DNA of 64,000 bases from Euptelea pleiosperma (taxonomy: Eukaryota; Streptophyta; Magnoliopsida; Ranunculales; Eupteleaceae). Where the stretch lies: assembly GCA_035048495.1 (NCBI GenBank), contig JASUTR010000127.1, positions 1 to 64,000 of the forward strand, written 5' to 3'. This document shows, one piece after another, positions 49,401-63,700 of this stretch. The position numbers and the translations under genes are program-made. The notes beneath the pieces were generated by a model, which saw only the letters and a list, made by a program, of their open reading frames with translations, was not told the DNA's origin and made no database searches. How positions within the stretch are numbered: position 1 is the first letter of the stretch; every line of letters starts with the position of its first letter.

Positions 49401-52400
49401 GTTTGAACACGTTTGAAGTGTTAGAACAAGATTAGGGACAGTAAAAAATCGTTTACTCAGTTTGTGCGACAATGTCTCTAATTGGACTTTATTTGAGTGT
49501 TACAGGCTTAGGTCTATAACTAGTTACTTTTTCGCAACCGGACCTCGTAATTTGACTCAATCTCTTCCATTACAATTGTTTGAACATGTTTGAAGTATTA
49601 GAACAAGACTGGGGAAAGTCGGAACTCGTTTGCTCTGTATGAGTGACAATGTCTTTAATTGGACTCAGTTTGAGTGTTGCAAGCCTAATTCTATAACTAG
49701 TTACTTTTTCGCAACCGGACCTCGTAATTTGACTCAATCTCTTCCATTACAATTGTTTTAACACGTTTCAAGTGTTAGAACAAGATTGAGGAGACTCGGA
49801 ACTCGTTTGCTTTGTTCGTGCGACAATGTCTCTAATTGGACTAAGTTTATGTGTAACATGCTTAGGTCTATAACTTGTTACTTTTCTGCGATCGGACCTC
49901 GTAATTTTACTTAAGCTCATCCATTACAATTGTTTCAACACATTTGAAGTGTTAGAACAAGATTGGGCAAAATTGGAACTCATTTGCTCTGTTCGTGCGA
50001 CAATGTCTGTCATTAGACTCAGTTTGACTGTTACAGGCCTAGGTCTATATCTAATTACTTTTTCACAACCGGACCTCTTAATTTGACTTCATCACTTCTA
50101 TTACAATTGTTTGAACATGTTTGAATTGTTAGAACAAGATTGGGGAGAGTCAGAACTCATTCGCTCTGTTCGTGCTACAATGTCACTCCTTGGACTCAGT
50201 TTGAGTGTTACAGGCCTAGGTCTATAACAAGTTACTTTTTTGCAAACGGACCTCGTAATTTCACTCAATCTCTTCCATTACAATTGTTTAAAGATGTTTA
50301 AAGTGTTAGAATGAGATTGGGGAGAGTCGGAACTCATTCGCTCTGTTCGTGAAACACTGTCACTCATTAGATTCGGTTTGAGAGTTATAGACCTAGGTCT
50401 ATAACTAATTACTTTTTCACAAGCGGACCTTGTAATTTGACTCAATCTCTTCAATTAATATTGTTTCAACACGTTTGAAGTATTAGAACAAGATTTGGGA
50501 CATTAAAAATTCGTTTACTCAGTTCGTGCGACAATGTCTCTAATTGGACTCTATTTCAGTGTTACAAGCTTAGGTCTATAACTAGTTACTTTTTCGCAAC
50601 CGGACCTCGTAATTTGACTCAATCTCTTCCATTACAATTGTTTGAACATGTTTGAAGTATTAGAACAAGACTGGGGAAAGTCGGAAATCGTTTGCTCTGT
50701 ATGAGTGACAATGTCTATAATTGGACACAGTTTGAGTGTTGCAAGCCTAATTCTATAACTAGTTACTTTTTTGCAACCGGACCTCGTAATTTGACTCAAT
50801 CTCTTCCATTACAATTGTTTCAACACGTTTCAAGTGTTAGAACAAGATTGAGGAGAGTCGGAACTCGTTTGCTTTGTTCGTGCGACAATGTCTCTAATTG
50901 GACTCTATTTGAGTGTTACAAGCTTAAGTCTATATCTAATTACTTTTTCACAACCGGACCTCGTAATTTGACTCCATCACTTCTATTACAATTGTTTGAA
51001 GATGTTTGAAGTGTTAGAACAAGATTGGGAAGAGTCAGAACTCATTCGCTCTGTTCGTGCTACAATGTCACTCCTTGGACTCAGTTTGAGTGTTACAGGC
51101 CTAGGTCTATACCAAGTTATTTTTTTTGCAAACGGACCTCGTAATTTCACTCAATCTCTTCCATTACGATTGTTTGAACATGTTTAAAGTTTTAGAACGA
51201 GATTGGGGAGAGTCGGAACTCAGTCACTCTGTTCGTGCAACACTGTCACTCATTAGATTCGGTTTGAGTATTATAGGCCTAGGTCAATAACTAGATACTT
51301 TTTCACAAACGGACCTTGTAATTTGACTCAATCTCTTTAATTAATATTGTTTGAACACGTTTGAAGTGTTAGAACAAGATTGGGGAGAGTCAGAACTCAT
51401 TCGCTCTGTTCGTGCTACAATGTCACTCCTTGGACTCAGTGTGAGTGTTACAGGCCTAGGTCTATAACAAGTTACTTTTTTGCAAACGGACCTCGTAATT
51501 TCACTCAATCTCTTCCATTACAATTGTTTAAACATTTTTAAAGTGTTAGAATGAGATTGGGGAGAGTCGGAACTCATTCGCCCTGTTCGTGAAACACTGT
51601 CACTCATTAGATTCGGTTTGAGAGTTATAGACCTAGGTCTATAACTAGTTACTTTTTCACAAGCGGACCTTGTAATTTGACTCAATCTCTTCAATTAATA
51701 TTGTTTGAACACGTTTGAAGTGTTAGAACAAGATTAGGGACAGTAAAAAATCGTTTACTCAGTTTGTGCGACAATGTCTCTAATTGGACTCTATTTGAGT
51801 GTTACAGGCTTAGGTCTATAACTAGTTACTTTTTCGCAACCGGACCTCGTAATTTGACTCAATCTCTTCCATTACAATTGTTTGAACATGTTTGAAGTAT
51901 TAGAACAAGACTGGGGAAAGTCGGAAGTCGTTTGCTCTGTATGAGTGACAATGTCTTTAATTGGACTCAGTTTGAGTGTTGCAAGCCTAATTCTATAACT
52001 AGTTACTTTTTCGCAACCGGACCTCGTAATTTGACTCAATCTCTTCCATTACAATTGTTTTAACACGTTTCAAGTGTTAGAACAAGATTGAGGAGACTCG
52101 GAACTCGTTTGCTTTGTTCGTGCGACAATGTCTCTAATTGGACTAAGTTTATGTGTAACATGCTTAGGTCTATAACTTGTTACTTTTCTGCGATCGGACC
52201 TCGTAATTTTACTTAAGCTCATCCATTACAATTGTTTCAACACATTTGAAGTGTTAGAACAAGATTGGGCAAAATTGGAACTCATTTGCTCTGTTCGTGC
52301 GACAATGTCTGTCATTAGACTCAGTTTGACTGTTACAGGCCTAGGTCTATATCTAATTACTTTTTCACAACCGGACCTCGTAATTTGACTTCATCACTTC

Positions 52401-54725
52401 TATTACAATTGTTTGAACATGTTTGAAGTGTTAGAACAAGATTGGGGAGAGTCAGAACTCATTCGCTCTGTTCGTGCTACAATGTCACTCCTTGGACTCA
52501 GTTTGAGTGTTACAGGCCTAGGTCTATAACAAGTTACTTTTTTGCAAACGGACCTCGTAATTTCACTCAATCTCTTCCATTACAATTGTTTAAAGATGTT
52601 TAAAGTGTTAGAATGAGATTGGGGAGAGTCGGAACTCATTCGCTCTGTTCGTGAAACACTGTCACTCATTAGATTCGGTTTGAGAGTTATAGACCTAGGT
52701 CTATAACTAGTTACTTTTTCACAAGCGGACCTTGTAATTTGACTCAATCTCTTCAATTAATATTGTTTCAACACGTTTGAAGTATTAGAACAAGATTTGG
52801 GACAGTAAAAATTCGTTTACTCAGTTTGTGCGACAATGTCTCTAATTGGACTCTATTTCAGTGTTACAAGCTTAGGTCTATAACTAGTTACTTTTTCGCA
52901 ACCGGACCTCGTAATTTGACTCAATCTCTTCCATTACAATTGTTTGAACATGTTTGAAGTATTAGAACAAGACTGGGGAAAGTCGGAAATCGTTTGCTCT
53001 GTATGAGTGACAATGTCTATAATTGGACACAGTTTGAGTGCTGCAAGCCTAATTCTATAACTAGTTACTTTTTCGCAACCGGACCTCATAATTTGACTCA
53101 ATCTCTTCCATTACAATTGTTTCAACACGTTTCAAGTGTTAGAACAAGATTGAGGAGAGTCGGAACTCGTTTGCTTTGTTCGTGCGACAATGTCTCTAAT
53201 TGGACTCTATTTGAGTGTTACAAGCTTAGGTCTATAACTAGTTACTTTTTCGCAACCGGACCTCGTAATTTGACTCAATCTCTTCCATTACAATTGTTTG
53301 AACATGTTTGAAGTATTAGAACAAGACTGGGGAAAGTCGGAACTCGTTTGCTCTATATGAGTGACAATGTCTATAATTGGACTCAGTTTGAGTGTTGCAA
53401 GCCTAATTCTATAACTAGTTACTTTTTTGCAACCGGACCTCGTAATTTGACTCAATCTCTTCCATTATAATTGTTTCAACACGTTTCAAGTGTTAGAACA
53501 AGATTGAGGAGACTCGGAACTCGTTTGCTTTGTTCGTGCGACAATGTCTCTCATTGGACTCACTTTGACTGTTACAGGCCTAGGTCTATAACTTGTTACT
53601 TTTCTGCGATCGGACCTCGTAATTTTACTTAAGCTCATCCATTACAATTGTTTCAACACATTTGAAGTGTTAGAACAAGATTTGCAAAATCGGAACTCAT
53701 TTGCTCTGTTCGTGCGACAATGTCTCTCATTGGACTCACTTTGACTGTTACAGGCCTAGGTCTATATCTAATTACTTTTTCACAACCGGACCTCGTAATT
53801 TGACTCCATCACTTCTATTACAATTGTTTGAAGATGTTTGAAGTGTTAGAACAAGATTGGGAAGAGTCAGAACTCATTCGCTCTGTTCGTGCTACAATGT
53901 CACTCCTTGGACTCAGTTTGAGTGTTACAGGCCTAGGTCTATACCAAGTTATTTTTTTTGCAAACGGACCTCGTAATTTCACTCAATCTCTTCCATTACG
54001 ATTGTTTGAACATGTTTAAAGTTTTAGAACGAGATTGGGGAGAGTCGGAACTCAGTCACTCTGTTCGTGCAACACTGTAACTCATTAGATTCGGTTTGAG
54101 TATTATAGGCCTAGGTCAATAACTAGATACTTTTTCACAAACGGACCTTGTAATTTGACTCAATCTCTTTAATTAATATTGTTTGAACACGTTTGAAGTG
54201 TGAGAACAAGATTGGGGAGAGTCAGAACTCATTCGCTCTGTTCGTGCTACAATGTCACTCCTTGGACTCAGTGTGAGTGTTACAGGCCTAGGTCTATAAC
54301 AAGTTACTTTTTTGCAAACGGACCTCGTAATTTCACTCAATCTCTTCCATTACAATTGTTTAAACATTTTTAAAGTGTTAGAATGAGATTGGGGAGAGTC
54401 GGAACTCATTCGCCCTGTTCGTGAAACACTGTCACTCATTAGATTCGGTTTGAGAGTTATAGACCTATAACTAGTTACTTTTTCACAAGCGGACCTTGTA
54501 ATTTGACTCAATCTCTTCAATTAATATTGTTTGAACACGTTTGAAGTGTTAGAACAAGATTAGGGACAGTAAAAAATCGTTTACTCAGTTTGTGCGACAA
54601 TGTCTCTAATTGGACTCTATTTGAGTGTTACAGGCTTAGGTCTATAACTAGTTACTTTTTCGCAACCGGACCTCGTAATTTGACTCAATCTCTTCCATTA
54701 CAATTGTTTGAACATGTTTGAAGTA
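46444..54725 (+). repeat. Second macro-repeat: 16-mer and 13-mer blocks with A/B dimers
   Basis: B landmarks at 46444, 46798, 47860, 48213, 49630, 50692, 51931, 52994 and 53347 define a recurring pattern. Block 47,860-50,691 is 2,832 bp (16 monomers). Block 50,692-52,993 is 2,302 bp, the same pattern less three monomers. A third, incomplete block starts at 52,994. Two-monomer HORs of 353-354 bp (46,444, 47,860, 52,994) occur where a C monomer turns into A partway, so C-D-E-F are skipped. Confidence 0.8.
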
Positions 54726-57700
54726 TTAGAACAAGATTGGGGAGAGTCAGAACTCATTCGCTCTGTTCGTGCTTCAATGTCACTGCTTGGACTCAGTTTG
54801 AGTGTTACAGGCCTAGGTCTATAACAAGTTATTTTTTTGCAAACGGACCTCGTACTTTCACTCAATCTCTTCCATTACGATTGTTTGAACAAGTTTAAAG
54901 TGTTAGAACGAGATTGGGGAGAGTCGGAACTCATTGGCTCTATTCGTGCAACACTGTCACTCATTAGATTCGGTTTGAGCGTTATAGGCCTAGGTCTATA
55001 ACTAGTTACTTTTTCACAAGCGGACCTTGTAATTTGACTCAATCTCTTCGATTAATATTGTTTGAACATGTTTGAAGTGTTAGAACAAGATTGGGGACAG
55101 TAAAAAATTGTTTACTCAGTTTTTGCGACAATGTCTCTAATTGGACTCTATTTGAGTGTTACAAGCTTAGGTCTATAACTAGTTACTTTTTCGCAACCGG
55201 ACCTCGTAATTGGACTCAATCTCTTCCATTACAATTGTTTGAACATGTTTGAAGTATTAGAACAAGACTGGGGAAAGTCGGAGCTCGTTTGCTCTGTATG
55301 AGTGACAATGTCTCTAATTGGACTCAGTTTGAGTGTTGCAAGCCTAATTCTATAACTAGTTACTTTTTCGCAACCGGACCTCGTAATTTGACTCAATCTC
55401 TTCAATTACAACTGTTTCAACACGTTTGAAGTGTTAGAACAAGATTGAGGAGAGTCGGAACTCGTTTGCTTTGTTCGTGGGACAATATCTCTAATTGGAC
55501 TAAGTTTATGTTTAACATGCTTAGGTCTATAACTTGTTACTTTTCTGCGATCGGACCTCGTAATTTTACTTAAGCTCATCCATTACAATTGTTTCAACAC
55601 ATTTTAAGTATTAGAACAAGATTTGCAAAATCGGAACTCATTTGCTCTGTTCGTGCGACAATGTCTCTCATTAGACTCAGTTTGAGTGTTACAGGCCTAG
55701 GTCTATATCTAATTACTTTTTCACAACCGGACATCGTAATTTGACTCCATCACTTCTATTGCAATTGTTTGAACATGTTTGAAGTGTTTGAACAAGATTG
55801 GGGAGAGTCATAAGTCATTCGCTCTGTTCATGCTACAATGTCACTCCTTGGACTCAGTTTGAGTGTTACTGGCCTAGGTCTATAACAAGTTATTTTTTTG
55901 CAAACGGACCTCGTAATTTCACTCAATCTCTTCCATTACGATTGTTTGAACATGTTTAAAGTTTTAGAACGAGATTGGGGAGAGTCGGAACTTAGTCGCT
56001 CTGTTCGTGCAAAACTGTCACTCATTAGATTCGGTTTGAGCGTTATAGGCCTAGGTCTATAACTAGTTACTTTTTCACAAGCGGACCTTGTAATTTGACT
56101 CAATCTCTTCAATTAATATTGTTTGAATACGTTTGAAGTGTTTGAACAAGATTGGGGAGAGTCAGAACTCATTCGCTCTGTTCGTGCTACAATGTCACTC
56201 CTTGGACTCAGTGTGAGTGTTACAGGGCTAGGTCTATAACAAGTTACTTTTTTGCAAACGGACCTCGTAATTTCACTCAATCTCTTCTATTACGATTGTT
56301 AAAACATGTTTAAAGTGTTAGAACGAGATTGGGGAGAGTCGGAACTCATTCGCTCTGTTCGTGCAACACTGTCACTCATTAGATTCGGTTTGAGAGTTAT
56401 AGACCTAGGTCGATAACTAGTTACTTTTTCACAAGCGGACCTTGTAATTTGACTCAATCTCTTCAATTAATATTGTTTAAACACGTTTGAAGTATTAGAA
56501 CAAGATTGGGGACAGTAAAAAATTGTTTATTCAGATCGAGCGACAATGTCTCTAATTGGACTCTATTTGGGTGTTACAAGCTTAGGTCAATAACTAGTTA
56601 CTTTTTCGCAACCGGACCTAGTAATTGTACTCAATCTCTTGCATTACAATTGTTTGAACATGTGTGAAGTATTAGAACAAGACTGGGGAAAGTCGGAAAT
56701 CGTTTGCTCTGTATGAGTGACAATGTCTATAATTGGACACAGTTTGAGTGTTGCAAGCCTAATTCTATAACTAGTTACTTTTTTGCAACCGGACCTCGTA
56801 ATTTGACTCAATCTCTTCCATTACAATTGTTTCAACACGTTTCAAGTGTTAGAACAAGATTGAGGAGAGTCGGAACTCGTTTGCTTTGTTCGTGCGACAA
56901 TGTCTCTAATTGGACTAAGTTTAGGTGTAACATGCTTAGGTCTATAACTAGTTAATTTTCTGCAACCGGACCTCGTAATTTTACTTAAGCTCATCCATTA
57001 CAATTGTTTCAACACATTTGAAGTGTTAGAACAAGATTGGGCAAAATCGGAACTCATTTGCTCTGTTCGTGCGACAATGTCTCTCATTAGACTCAGTTTT
57101 AGTGTTACAGGCCTAGGTCTATATCTAGTTACTTTTTAACAACCGGAACTCGTAATTTGACTCCATCACTTCTATTACAATTGTTTGAACATGTTTGAAG
57201 TGTTAGAACAAGATTGGGGAGAGTCAGAACTCATTCGCTCTGTTCGTGCTACAATGTCACTCATTGGACTCAGTTTGAGTGTTACAGGCCTAGGTCTATG
57301 ACAAGTTATTTTTTTACAAACGGACCTCCTAATTTCACTCAATCTCTTCCATTACAATTGTTTAAACATGTTTAAAGTGTTAGAACGAGATTGGGCAGAG
57401 TCGGAACTCATTCGCTCTGTTCGTGCAACACTGTCACTCATTAGATTCGGTTTGAGAGTTATAGACCTAGGTCTATAACTAGTTACTTTTTCACAAGCGG
57501 ACCTTGTAATTTGACTCAATCTCTTCATTTAATATTGTTTCAACACGTTTGAAGTATTAGAACAAGATTGGGGACAATAAAAAATCGTTTACTCAGTTCG
57601 TGCGACAATGTCTCTAATTGGACTCTATTTGAGTGTTACAAGCTTAGGTCTATAACTAGCTACTTTTTCGCAACCGGACCTCGTAATTGGACTCAATCTC

Positions 57701-60700
57701 TTCCATTACAATTGTTTGAACATGTTTGAAGTATTAGAACAAGACGGGGAAAAGTCGGAACTCGTTTGCTCTGTATGAGTGACAATGTCAATAATTGGAC
57801 TCAGTTTGAGTGTTGCAAGCCTAATTCTATAACTAGTTACTTTTTTGCAACCGGACCTCGTAATTTGACTCAATCTCTTCCATTACAATTGTTTCAACAC
57901 GTTTCAAGTGTTAGAACAAGATTGAGGAGAGTCGGAACTCGTTTGCTTTGTTCGTGCGACAATGTCTCTAATTGGACTAAGTTTATGTGTAACATGCTTA
58001 GGTTTATAACTTGTTACTTTTCTACGACCGGACCTCGTAATTTTACTTAAGCTCATCCATTACAATTGTTTCAACACATTTGAAGTGTTAGAACAAGATT
58101 GGGCAAAATCGGAACTCATTTGCTCTGTTCGTGCGACAATGTCTCTCATTAGACTCACTTTGACTGTTACAGGACTAGGTCTATATCTAATTACTTTTTC
58201 ACAACCGGACCTCGTAATTTGACTCCATCACTTCTATTACAATTGTTTGAACATGTTTGAAGTGTTAGAACAAGATTGGGGAGAGTCAGAACTCATTCGC
58301 TCTGTTCGTGCTACAATGTCACTCCTTGGACTCAGTTTGAGTGTTACAGGCCTAGGTCTATAACAACTTATTTTTTTGCAAAAGGACCTTGTAATTTCAC
58401 TCAATCGCTTCCATTACGATTGTTTGAACATGTTTAAAGTTTTAGAACGAGATTGGGGAGAGTCGGAACTCAGTCACTCTGTTCGTGCAACACTGTCACT
58501 CATTAGATTCGGTTTGAGCGTTATAGGCCTAGGTCAATAACTAGTTACTTTTTCACAAGCGGACCTTGTAATTTGACTCAATCTCTTTAATTAATATTGT
58601 TTGAACACGTTTGAAGTGTTAGAACAAGATTGGGGAGAGTCAGAACTCATTCGCTCTGTTCGTGCTACAATGTCACTCCTTGGACTCAGTGTGAGTGTTA
58701 CAGGCCTAGGTCTATAACAAGTTACTTTTTTGCAAACGGACCTCGTAATTTCACTCAATCTCTTCCATTACAATTGTTTAAACATGTTTAAAGTGTTAGA
58801 ACGAGATTGGGGAGAGTCGGAACTCATTCGCTCTGTTCGTGCAACACTGTCACTCATTAGATTCGGTTTGAGAGTTATAGACCTAGGTCTATAACTAGTT
58901 ACTTTTTCACAAGCGGACCTTGTAATTTGACTCAATCTCTTCAATTAATATTGTTTCAACACGTTTGAAGTATTAGAACAAGATTGGGGACAGTAGAAAA
59001 TCATTTACTCAGTTCGTGCGACAATGTCTCTAATTGGACTCTATTTGAGTATTACAAGCTTAGGTCTATAACTAGTTACTTTTTCGCAACCGGACCTCGT
59101 AATCGGACTCAATCTCTTTCATTACAATTGTTTGAACATGTTTGAAGTATTAGAACAAGACTGAGGAAAGTCGGAACTCGTTTGCTCTGTATGAGTGACA
59201 ATGTCTCTAATTGGACTCAGTTTGAGTGTTGCAAGCCTAATTCTATAACTAGTTACTTTTTTGCAACCGGACCGCGTAATTTGACTCAATCTCTTCCATT
59301 ACAATTGTTTCAACATGTTTCAAGTGTTAGAACAAGATTGAGGAGAGTCGGAACTTGTTTGCTTTGTTCGTGCGACAATGTCTCTAATTGGACTAAGTTT
59401 ATGTTTAACATGCTTAGGTCTATAACTTGTTACTTTTCCGCGATCGGACCTCGTAATTTTACTTAAGCTCATCCATTACAATTGTTTCAACGCATTTTAA
59501 GTGTTAGAACAAGATTGGGCAAAATCGGAACTCATTTGCTCTGTTTGTGCGACAATGTCTCTCATTAGACTCAGTTTGACTGTTACAGGCCTAGGTCTAT
59601 ATCTAATCACTTTTTCACAACCGGACCTCGTAATTTGACTCCATCACTTCTATTACAATTGTTTGAACATGTTGGAAGTGTTAGAACAAGATTGGGGAGA
59701 GTCAGAACTCATTCGCGCTGTTCGTGCTACAATGTCACTCCTTGGACTCAGTTTGAGTGTTACAGGCCTAGGTCTATAACAAGTTATTTTTTGCAAACGG
59801 ACCTCGTACTTTCACTCAATCTCTTCTATTACGATTGTTTGAACAAGTTTAAAGTGTTAGAACGAGATTGGGGAGAGTCGGAACTCATTGGCTCTGTTCG
59901 TGCAACACTGTCACTCATTAGATTCGGTTTGAGCATTATAGGCCTAGGTCTATAACTAGTTACTTTTTCACAAGCGGACCTTGTAATTTGACTCAATCTC
60001 TTCAATTAATATTGTTTGAACACGTTTGAAGTGTTAGAACAAGATTGGGGACTGTAAAAAATCGTTTACTCAGTTTTTGCGACAATGTCTCTAATTTGAC
60101 TCTATTTGAGTGTTACAAGCTTAGGTCTATAACTAGTTACTTTTTCGCAACCAGACCTTGTAATTGGACTCAATCTCTTCCATTACAATTGTTTGAACAT
60201 GTTTGAAGTATTAGAACAAGACTGGGGAAAGTCGGAACTCGTTTGCTCTGTATGAGTGACAATGTCTCTAATTGGACTCAGTTGGAGTGTTGCAAGCCTA
60301 ATTCTATAACTAGTTACTTTTTCGCAACCGGACCTCGTAATTTGACTCAATCTCTTCCATTACAATTGTTTCAACACGTTTGAAGTGTTAGAACAAGATT
60401 GAGGAGAGTCGGAACTCGTTTGCTATGTTCGTGCGACAATATCTCTAATTGGACTAAGTTTATGTGTAACATGCTTAGGTCTATAACTTGTTACTTTTCT
60501 GCGATCGGACCTCGTAATTTTACTTAAGCTCATCCATTACAATTGTTTCAACACATTTGAAGTGTTAGAACAAGATTGGGCAAAATCGGAACTCATTTGC
60601 TCTGTTCGTGCGACAATGTCTCTCATTAGACTCAGTTTGACTGTTACAGGCCTAGGTCTATATCTAATTACTTTTTCACAACCGGACCTCGTAATTTGAC

Positions 60701-63700
60701 CCCATCACTTCTATTACAATTGTTTGAACATGTTGGAAGTGTTAGAACAAGATTGGGGAGAGTCAGAACTCATTCGCTCTGTTCGTGCTACAATGTCACT
60801 CCTTGGACTCAGTTTGAGTGTTACAGGCCTAGGTCTATAACAAGTTATTTTTTTTGCAAACGGACCTCGTAATTTCACTCAATCTCTTCCATTACGATTG
60901 TTTGAACATGTTTAAAGTTTTAGAATGAGATTGGGGAGAGTCGGAACTCAGTCACTCTGTTCGTGCAACACTATCACTCATTAGATTCGGTTTGAGTATT
61001 ATAGGCCTAGGTCAATAACTAGATACTTTTTCACAAGCGGACCTTGTAATTTGACTCAATCTCTTTAATTAATATTGTTTGAACACGTTTGAAGTGTTAG
61101 AACAAGATTGGGGAGAGTCAGAACTCATTCGCTCTGTTCGTGCTACAATGTCACTCCTTGGACTCAGTGTGAGTGTTACAGGCCTAGGTCTATAACAAGT
61201 TACTTTTTTGCAAACGGACCTCGTAATTTCACTCAATCTCTTCCATTACAATTGTTTAAACATGTTTAAAGTGTTAGAATGAGATTGGGGAGAGTCGGAA
61301 CTCATTCGCCCTGTTCGTGAAACACTGTCACTCATTAGATTCGGTTTGAGAGTTATAGACCTAGGTCTATAACTAGTTACTTTTTCACAAGCGGACCTTG
61401 TAATTTGACTCAATCTCTTCAATTAATATTGTTTCAACACGTTTGAAGTATTAGAACAAGATTGGGGACAGTAAAAAATCGTTTACTCAGTTCGTGCGAC
61501 AATGTCTCTAATTGGACTCTATTTTAGTGTTACAAGCTTAGGTCTATAACTAGTTACTTTTTCACAACCGGACCTCATAATTGGACTCAATCTCTTCCAT
61601 TACAATTATTTGAACATGTTTAAAGTATTAGAACAAGACTGGGGAAAGTCGGAAATCGTTTCCTCTGTATGAGTGACAATGTCTATAATTGGACTCAGTT
61701 TGAGTGTTGCAAGCCTAATTCTATAACTAGTTACTTTTTTGCAACCGGACCTCGTGATTTGACTCAATCTCTTCCATTACAATTGTTTCAACACGTTTCA
61801 AGTGTTAGAACAAGATTGAGGAGAGTCGGAACTCGTTTGCTTTGTTCGTGCGACAATGTCTCTAATTAGACTAAGTTTAGGTGTAACATGCTTAGGTCTA
61901 TAACTAGTTACTTTTCTACAACCGGACCTTGTAATTTTAGTTAAGCTCATCCATTACAATTGTTTCAACATTTTGGAAGTTTTAGAATAAGATTTGGCAA
62001 AATCGGAACTCATTTGCTCTGGTCGTGCGACAATGTCTCTCATTAGACTCAGTTTGAGTGTTACAGGCCTAGGTCTATATCTAATTACTTTTTCACAACC
62101 GGACATCGTAATTTGACTCCATCACTTCTATTACAATTGTTTGAACATGTTTGAAGTGTTAGAACAAGATTGGGGAGAGTCAGAACTCATTCGCTCTGTT
62201 CGTGCTACAATGTCACTCCTTGGACTCAGTTTGAGTGTTACAGGCCTAGGTCTATAACTAGTTACTTTTTCACAAGCGGACCTTGTAATTTGACTCAATC
62301 TCTTCAATTAATATTGTTTGAACACGTTTGATGTGTTAGAACAAGACTGGGGAGAGTCAGAACTCATTCGCTCTGTTCGTGCTACAATGTCACTCCTTGG
62401 ACTCAGTGTGAGTGTTACAGGCCTAGGTCTATTACAAGTTATTTTTTTGCAAACGGACCTCGTAATTTCACTCAATCTCTTCCATTACGATTGTTTGAAC
62501 ATGTTTAAAGTTTTAGAACGAGATTGGGGAGAGTCGGAACTCAGTCACTCTGTTCGTGCAACACTGTCACTCATTAAATTCGGTTTGAGTGTTATAGGCC
62601 TAGGTCAATAACTAGATACTTTTTCACAAGCGGACCTTGTAATTTGACTCAATCTCTTTAATTAATATTGTTTGAACACGTTTGAAGTGTTAGAACAAGA
62701 CTGGGGAGAGTCAGAACTCATTCGCTCTGTTCGTGCTACAATGTCACTCCTTGGACTCAATGTGAGTGTTACAGACCTAGGTCTATAACAAGTTACTTTT
62801 TTGCAAACGGACCTCGTAATTTAACTCAATCTCTTCCATTACAATTGTTTAAACATGTTTAAAGTGTTAGAACGAGATTGGGGAGAGTCGGAACTCATTT
62901 GCTCTGTTCGTGCAACATTGTCACTCATTAGATTCGGTTTTAGCGTTATAGGCCTAGGTCTATAACTAGTTACTTTTTTACAAGCGGACCTTGTAATTTG
63001 ACTCAATCTCTTCAATTAATATTGTTTAAACACGTTTGAAGTATTAGAACAAGATTGGGGACAGTAAAAAATCGTTTACTCAGTTCGTGCGACAATGTCT
63101 CTAATTGGACTCTATTTGAGTGTTACAAGCTTAGGTCTATAACGAGTTACTTTTTCGCAACCGGACCTCGTAATTTGACTCAATATCTTCCATTACAATT
63201 GTTTGAACATGTTTGAAGTTTAGAACAAGACTGGGGAAAGTCGGAACTCGTTTGCTCTGTATGAGTGACAACGTCTCTAATTGGACTCAGTTTGAGCGTT
63301 GCAAGCCTAATTCTATAACTAGTTACTTTTTTGCAACCGGACCTCGTAATTTGACTCAATCTCTTCCATTACAATTGTTTCAACACGTTTCAAGTGTTAG
63401 AACAAGATTGAGGAGAGTCGGAACTCGTTTGCTTTGTTCGTGCGACAATGTCTCTAATTGGAATAAGTTTATGTGTAACATGCTTAGGTCTATAACTTGT
63501 TACTTTTCTACGATTGGACATCGTAATTTTACTTAAGCTCATCCATTACAATTGTTTCAACACATTTGAAGTGTTAGAACAAGATTTCCAAAATCGGAAC
63601 TCATTTGCTCTGTTCGTGCGACAATGTCTCTCATTAGATTCAGTTTGACTGTTACAGGCCTAGGTCTATATCTAATTACTTTTTCACAACCGGACCTCGT

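Noticed and set aside
1199..63536. Dozens of + strand open frames of 60-107 codons beginning MLCMSDNV, MTPSLLLQLF or MKMFEVLEQDW
   Set aside because: They are the same satellite sequence read in frames that happen to lack stops and recur at HOR spacing. They have no independent start context, splice signals or homology that I recognise, and are broken freely by private indels.
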